Below are positions 58,290 to 64,000 of a stretch of DNA of 64,000 nucleotides, in pieces. The translations under genes and the position numbers were made by a program. Within the stretch, counting starts at the first letter, position 1, and every line of letters starts with the position of its first letter. Origin of the DNA: Tolypeutes matacus (taxonomy: Eukaryota > Chordata > Mammalia > Cingulata > Chlamyphoridae). The stretch spans positions 41,464,806 to 41,528,805 of the forward strand of contig JAKSZT010053928.1 of the NCBI GenBank assembly GCA_026826555.1, written 5' to 3'. The notes beneath the pieces are model-generated. The model was not told where the DNA came from. It worked only from the letters and a program-made list of their open reading frames with translations, and searched no databases.

Positions 58290-58520
58290 GGGGGCGATAT
58301 AATATGGTGGTTCATACTGATTGGTTTGGGATAAGTCTCACGCTCATATCCTGTGCCCATCCTTTCCTCACTATTTAGGTTTGAACCTTGTATTTTAACG
58401 TTTGAGCCTCAGGTTCTCCACTAATAAATCTGAATAATATCTAAGGGTTGTTCCGTGAATTAATAAATGTGAAACGTTTTGTCACCTATTAAGCACTCAG
58501 GGAGGCTGCTGCTACTATTA
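58290..58520 (+). repeat. Possible MIR copy
   Basis: The text 'gtttgggataagtctcacg', 'gagcctcaggttctccacta', 'gggttgttccgtgaattaat' fits a diverged MIR. Confidence 0.55.
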
Positions 58521-58865
58521 AGACTTATCACTGAGATGTAGAAGTATGAGATTTTTGAAGGTTCATCAGCCTGTTCAGAAGTATCACTAGTTGGTTCAGA
58601 TGACAAGTGGGATATAGTCTTGCAAGTTAGAATCACCTGGGGAGGTTTTTGAAACTCCTGATACCCATGCCACATCGATCCCAATTTAATGAGAAAATCT
58701 GACAGTGGGAAAAAGGCAACTTTATTTTAGAAAAACATCCTCAGGTGATGTTTTTCAAAGTGTGGAAAATCACCAATAGACAGTTGTTTTCAGCTCTCGT
58801 AAGTCCTTTTTCAAGAACCACATGTCTATCTGCACCTCGACTCCCCCAGAGTCATGGGAAGAACA

Positions 58866-59297
58866 ATATATTAGTTTCCTGTGGCTGCTATTACAAGTTA
58901 TCAAACTGGGTGGCTTAAAATAGAAACTTCTCAGTCCAGAAGGCCGGCAGTCAGAAAGCAAGGTGTCGGCAGGGTCGCGTCCTTCTGGAGGATCTGAGGG
59001 AGGATGCAGTCCACGCCTTTCCCAGCTTCTGATGGCTGCCAGCAGTCCTTGGCATTCTTTTGCTTGTATCTGCATCACTCAAATCTCTGCCTTTGTCTTC
59101 ACGTAGTCTTCTTACTTCACATCTCTATGAGCCTTCTCTCCTTCTTATAAAGACAGTCATTGGGTTTAGGGCCCACTATTATCCACCATGACCTCAGCTT
59201 ACCTGTATATTAAAATCACATCTGCAAGTATCTAATTACATCTGAGTTCTTGGTGGACATGGATTTTTTTGAGGGGTGGGCACTAAACTCCACTACA
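58866..59297 (-). mobile_element. MLT1-type LTR (ERVL-MaLR), minus strand
   Basis: Antisense of the MLT1 LTR: 'attagtttcctgtggctgct', 'gggtggcttaaaatag', 'agcttctgatggctgccagc', 'gcatcactcaaatctctgcc' and 'tttagggcccactatta' occur in order. The LTR 5' end (TGTAGTGG on the minus strand) is at 59297. Solitary LTR, no coding region. Confidence 0.85.
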
Positions 59298-59793
59298 GGC
59301 AGTGACCTCTGCCCTGCCCTAGTTGCCTCCCCTTCATACTTGTACTCCATGATTGGAAAACTTGCCAAGGACCTCTTCAGGAAAACAGCAGGCAGAAGAA
59401 CAGAAGAAGAGAAAGACTGGGTGAGATTGTAGACGCCACAAGTTCAACCAACAAGGCAACTGAGGATTGTAAGCTTATGGGACTAGCTGACCGACTTTGG
59501 GCATGGCTTTTCTATGCAGTTTCCAATCTGTAAAATGGGTTAAACTTGTTTTGATGATTATGGTTAATATCTGTAAAGTACTTGAAACAGTTCCTGAAAT
59601 CAAAAGCACCTTTTTTCCTTCCAATGTTTCTGATAGTTTTCCAGGTGTCATCTCCTTTGGCAGCAATGTATACTGTCGATTGTGGGTTTTTCTTGAAATT
59701 CCTTGTTTTCTGTGACTTAGCCACTCCTGTCTTCTCATTTCTTCCTCTCTATTCTTATTCCTTCCTATTTCCTACTCTCCACACAATGTAGGT
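59298..59793. other. Unassigned sequence
   Basis: No recognised gene or repeat; short frames on both strands without domains. Confidence 0.4.
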
Positions 59794-59806
59794 TCCCCCA
59801 ACGTTT

Positions 59807-59905
59807 CTTTTTTTTTTTTTTTTTTACCGGAGGTCCCAGGGATCGAACCCGGGTCCCTCCATATGGGAGACAGACGCCCAACCATTTGAGCCACATCCGT
59901 CCCCC
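59807..59905 (-). mobile_element. tRNA-derived SINE (DAS-like, short form), minus strand
   Basis: T-run, then antisense 'gggatcgaacccgggtccct' and 'ttgagccacatccgtccc'. Flanked by the 13-bp repeat tcccccaacgttt at 59794-59806 and 59906-59918. Little diverged, hence young. Confidence 0.95.
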
Positions 59906-60074
59906 TCCCCCAACGTTTTATTCAGGTCTCTAACCTCAGACAATCTGAGTTTCTTCTTATAGGTTACTCCAGTTCTCTTGGACAGATAAAGAACTCAAAG
60001 CCTCTATGCCAGTCCTCACATGGAGTTTAAGATTTGGCCTTTTGGTTGGGACTCATCCAACCAAAAGGCTGAGT

Positions 60075-60290
60075 CAGTAGTTGATCAGCTTTGACATCAG
60101 AAAGACAGTTTGAGTTTAGACTTTGCCACTTACTGACTGAATGGCATAATTAGCAAGTTGTTTAATTTAAGTCAGTTTTGGTACAAATAAAATATGAATA
60201 ATGATTTCTACTTGTAGTTGTAAAATTTAAATGGCTATAAAATGCTTGGCATAAAGCCGGGCATATTCTAGCTTCTCTAGTTGACATGAC
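60075..60290 (+). repeat. MIR SINE copy
   Basis: The text 'gactttgccacttactgact', 'aagtcagttttggtacaaat', and 'aaaatgcttggcataaagcc' follows the MIR consensus in order. Confidence 0.75.
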
Positions 60291-60409
60291 TCCAATATGT
60301 CTAAAACCCAGACTTACTGCCCACTTCCCACACAAACCCACCCTCCTTCCAAATTTATTAGTGGTATTGTCAAGGTCTTACTCTGTGAGTTGTGTAATTG
60401 TCGGCTCTT

Positions 60410-60620
60410 CCCTCTTTCATTCTGCATCTGATGGGTCAGCAAATTCTATTACCCTGTTATAACAGGTTCTTGATAATATCCATCACTCCACCCCCTGCCA
60501 TGTATCTCAATTAATGCAGTAGCCTCCTAAACAATCTCTTTATTTTGGAGTTCCACTGCCTATATTAGGGTTAGTTGCTACTCATCAGAGCCATATGATT
60601 TTTTTTTTTTTTAAGTAGGC
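60410..60620 (+). repeat. Possible LINE-2 (L2) fragment
   Basis: The text 'tcaattaatgcagtagcctc' then 'ctaaacaatctcttt' follows the L2 pattern 'attgcaatagcctcctaact'. Confidence 0.55.
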
Positions 60621-61355
60621 CTGAACCCTGTGCTTTTTTTTTTTTCAAGTTAGCTTTGAATATACTTTATCAGTCTACTATGGCAGAAGCCCCATAATTC
60701 ACTTTGATTTTTTTTGCTTGGTGCTTGACAATTTGGTTTGCAACCTCTGCGTACCCTGTTAATTCCAATTCCTTGCTAATGAAGTGAGCAAAATTGTCCA
60801 AAAGTGATCCTGAGAACTAAATGGGACTTGGGATCCCCATCTCACAAGGAGAATAATTGCATTCATACTCCACTTCCCAAGCAGCTTCCTCCCTGCAGCC
60901 TCTCCCCCACCCTCCCAGAGGACACAGTAATACCCCTGTGACCCAAGGTCTGACTATGCCCAACTTCCCCAGGCATTTCCTATAAATACTGGTCTCTCAA
61001 ATTCAGACTCCACGTGACTAAGCATTCTTTGTACTCACCTACAAACAGGCCTATTTTCCCATATTTGTCCTGTAAAATGAGAAGTACCAAGGGAAAGTGT
61101 TCGATCCACTACTGCTGAGGCACAAGGGGCAAGCACAGCTCTCAGAGGGATGAACAGAGTATCAGGGCTCCCATGACTTCTTTCCTTGCCTATCTTTGGT
61201 CTATTTAAGTTTTTCCAATAAAGCCTGTTCCTTAATTTATACTTGTGAAGCTATGAAATTTGTATTGATCCTAGTTTATCAACAGAAACAGAAAAGGGAC
61301 CTAACTTGCATAAAACCTTTTTGCCTGCCATGTAAAGCTCTATAATCCTGTGACC
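60621..61355. other. Unassigned sequence
   Basis: Contains two T-runs at about 60600-60612 and 60637-60646; no gene recognised. Confidence 0.35.
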
Positions 61356-61359
61356 AACT

Positions 61360-61710
61360 TCTCTCTCCAGCTCCTTCTTCCATTAGACTTTCCAGTTAAC
61401 CTTCTAGGTACAATGAAGTTCTTCGCCTTTTCAATCACTGTCTTTTGGGTTGGCTGCCTCTACCTGGAAAAGGTTCACACCCCACGCCCATCTCTTCCTA
61501 AGGAAATCCTGCCCACATTTCAAGGCCTATTTTAAAGCCTTCCTCTCCCAGGAAGACTACTCTCAGACCAATCCAGGTAAGGTCCTTTCTCCTAGACCAT
61601 CCTAACTGTACTTACAGTGCCTAGGGTTGTTTATATTTGGACATGCTTTTTCCCCTGCATGCTTTATTATACAATCAATCCTTCAGGAATGATTGCCATT
61701 TTTATCATTG
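61360..61710 (+). repeat. LINE-2 (L2) 3' fragment
   Basis: The text 'ctacctggaaaaggttcac', 'cacatttcaaggcctatttt' and 'aaagccttcctctcccagga' is typical L2 3'-end sequence. Confidence 0.65.
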
Positions 61711-63200
61711 TAAATGCTCATAGCACGCACTGCTTAGAAGTAGTTAACAGATGTGTGCTATAGTAGGACTTGTACCATAGCATACATTAAGAAAAAGATG
61801 GCCCATTGAAGTCTTTGGGGCTTTCAAAGCAAATTCTTGGATTTAAAGCCTGCACAAGCCAATTCAAACTACCACAACAGCCTGTCTCTGCCATTTTGAC
61901 TCTACGCATGAGTCTTACTTGGAAGAATGGCAGGTAAGATTCTGAAATGAGGTTTTATTTGTTGTCCTTCTTAGCTACACATAATAGCCCTGATATTTGT
62001 GTTTGGCCTTTAAATTACTTTCAAGTAATTTCATCTAGGCAGTGGGACCTCATTTCCTAGCAGTGGGTTATTGCTTATCAATAAACCAGCTGATTTCTGT
62101 ATGTGGCCCTTAGCACCTACTTTACTGTTTTACTGTCCTTTATAGTCAAATATAATACAAATATGACTGAATACTTAAGGAAGCCTCCATGATAAAGAGT
62201 CTTTCATCTTATGTAAAATAAGGCTGTGTCAACAGGGTATAAAGCTTCAGTAGGTAGTGTCAAAACAATCTATGTGTTGGACATAGCCATACATATTCCA
62301 AGTATTTGCCCCCCACCCCAGTGCTTGGTATTCTCTAAAAGGTCTTAAGTTTTCAAGCATTTATACTGACTTACTGTGGCCTAAAATAGGGATGAGTGGG
62401 AAGCAAAGATACATATAATCTGTATTCTGACTAACATCTAGTTTTGCTGACCAAAGGCAATTGGATATAAAGTAACTAAAAGCCACAGAGGAATGATTTC
62501 TGCTTCTAATCAAAAGAGGAATGATTTCTGCTTCTAATCAAAAGTACTAATTTTATCCTCCTGCCTTAGACAATTAAAATACACACAAAATACATGATGT
62601 AATGATTTTCAGACCCTGGACAACAAGGGATGCAGAGATCCCTGAGAGAAAGGAAATGAAGGTGATCCCTCTGATTGCCCCGGCCAATTGTTGAGTTTTC
62701 TGATGATGGCGTAGGGAAGGGTAACCTGATAGCCTTCCTGAATTGAGTAAACAGTGTTTAGAGTTCATGGACGCTGAAGAAGTTAGAATTTGTGCATTAG
62801 AACGCTAAAGAGAAAAGAGCTTCATGGAGAGAAAGAGTTCCAAAGATCTTTAGAGGGGTTTCCTTGAGGTACTCTAGCTGAGTTACTTATCAGTGCATGC
62901 AAGTGAAGAAATTGCCAAGATGGAGCAAACAACCATCAGAAAGGAGCAGACAAAATAATACTCAGCTTACCCACAGCCAGGAATAGCTCATGTGTCCACA
63001 AGCCAGAGTGGAAATACCTAACATATTTGTATCAAGTAGAGTCTTCAAAAGGGTTTAACCTTAGAGGCAGAAAAAATTAGCCCTAGGATAAAGGCTGTTT
63101 TATCCACACTAAAATGTTTTTAAAACCATCTTCAAAATGATAGTTTCTAAGTAAGTCAACTGAATATCAGAACAAAACCTATCTAGGGGAATACAAAAAA
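61711..63200. other. Unassigned sequence
   Basis: No recognised gene or dispersed repeat; contains the 28-bp tandem duplication at 62487-62542. Confidence 0.4.
62487..62542. repeat. 28-bp perfect tandem duplication
   Basis: 'agaggaatgatttctgct' and following bases at 62487-62514 are repeated exactly at 62515-62542. Confidence 0.95.
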
Positions 63201-63214
63201 TCTTGCAACCAAGA

Positions 63215-64000
63215 ATCCAAGATGGCAGATTAGGGTGCGGCATGCTGCATTTACCCTCCAGAACCGGTGGGAAGACAGGCAGGCTTACTTGGCATAGGGA
63301 AGGTTGTGGGCTGATCAGAGTGGACAGCCAGCAAGGGGATGCCCAGACGGGCACCTGGGCAGCATCAGGGCCATGGGGCGACCGACAGGCATGGGCAGCA
63401 GCTAGGAGGAGCCTAGCTGGATATTGGTGGCCTGAGTGGAAGATGTGTTTTTTCCTTTTCTCCTTATTTCCCCTCAACCTCTTCCCCCCCCCCCACTTTT
63501 TTCCTGTTTTTCAGTTAAACAAGGACATTTCTAAAGATTTAGAATAATTTGAACCAAATAGCAAAGAAGAGCCTTAAGACAAAGCCAAACAAAAGTGAAA
63601 TCCTAGGCAAGAGAGAGAAACTGACTAACAGTAAACCCCTCAACACAAACATATGCCTAGACATCAGCAAAATATTACAAGCCATACTGAGAAACAGGAA
63701 GATATAGCCCAGTCAAAGGAAAAAACTAAAAAGCTGGAGGAGACACAGAATTTGGAATTAATCAAAGACATCCACACAAATCTCCTAAATCAATTCAAGG
63801 AAACAAAGGAATAGAAAGATATTAAAGGATGCTGGGTGAGTATACAAAAGAAATTGTAATTACATAAATATAACAGATTTTATGGTGTGGGAGGCACAAT
63901 AGAAGAAATTAAAACATATTATATCACAAAACAGCAGATTTGAGCAGGCAAAGGAAAGAACTAGCAAGTTAGAAGATAGGACATCCAATATAAAAACAGA
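63215..64000 (+). mobile_element. L1-E: LINE-1 5' end, runs off the window
   Basis: Begins with 'aatccaagatggcagattag', the L1 5' start pattern, followed by a 5'UTR of about 0.5 kb. ORF1 homology begins at 63704, but the start codon position reads ATA where L1-B (9557) and L1-C (29863) have ATG, and an in-frame TAG follows at 63812-63814. The coiled-coil part continues to the window end. A dead copy, at least for ORF1. Confidence 0.82.

Overview
The window is repeat-rich eukaryotic DNA with no recognisable host protein-coding gene, and it looks like a mammalian intergenic (or deep intronic) segment. Several short tRNA-derived SINEs share a conserved core (A-box-like 'tggctcaatcagt', B-box-like 'ggttcggttcc', and on the opposite strand 'gatcgaaccc...ttgagccacatccg'). 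I recognise these as the DAS-SINE type abundant in armadillos (Xenarthra, Dasypus). That assignment is from memory of the families, not from a search. LINE-1, MIR, L2 and MLT1 remnants confirm a placental mammal.

Layout. 1-8.8 kb: eroded L1 3' ends, then a nearly complete minus-strand LINE-1 (L1-A, about 1190-7165) beside older L1 sequence that carries a two-module SINE. 8.8-15.3 kb: a plus-strand near full-length LINE-1 (L1-B) with a short L1-mobilised insert in its ORF2. 15.3-27.3 kb: old L1 relics, several DAS-like SINEs (two inserted one after the other at one site), an interspersed CA/CATA microsatellite and a 0.9 kb minisatellite broken by a 10-N assembly gap. 27.4-38.9 kb: one about 11.5 kb LINE-1 insertion (L1-C) bounded by a perfect 14-bp target-site duplication. 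It holds a long 5'UTR with a tRNA-Ala-like segment, broken ORF1 and ORF2, a SINE inside ORF2, a 2.8 kb 3'UTR, and a second copy of that 3'UTR module in inverted orientation, making a roughly 1 kb-arm inverted repeat. 41.3-45.3 kb: a 5'-truncated LINE-1 (L1-D) containing a twin-primed (5'-inverted) copy of the same 3' module. 45.3-63.2 kb: quieter sequence with ancient MIR/L2/MLT1 copies, a U6 snRNA pseudogene fused to an L1 3' end, and two young SINEs. 63.2 kb to the end: the 5' end of another LINE-1 (L1-E).

How it fits together. The content is a record of retrotransposition. L1 endonuclease and reverse transcriptase mobilised full-length L1s, their truncated 3' ends, the SINEs and the U6 chimera. 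All ORF1/ORF2 copies seen here are broken by stops, frameshifts or active-site changes, so none appears able to move now, although long clean target-site duplications mark the SINEs and the 3'-module copies as comparatively young. I did not find a new defence, biosynthetic or regulatory system; the most interesting signals are structural (inverted repeat, twin priming with a possible tiny 3' transduction, U6-L1 chimera, repeated use of one insertion site, tRNA-like segment inside an L1 promoter region). Stretches with no call are listed as unassigned; exons of a host gene could still be hidden there.
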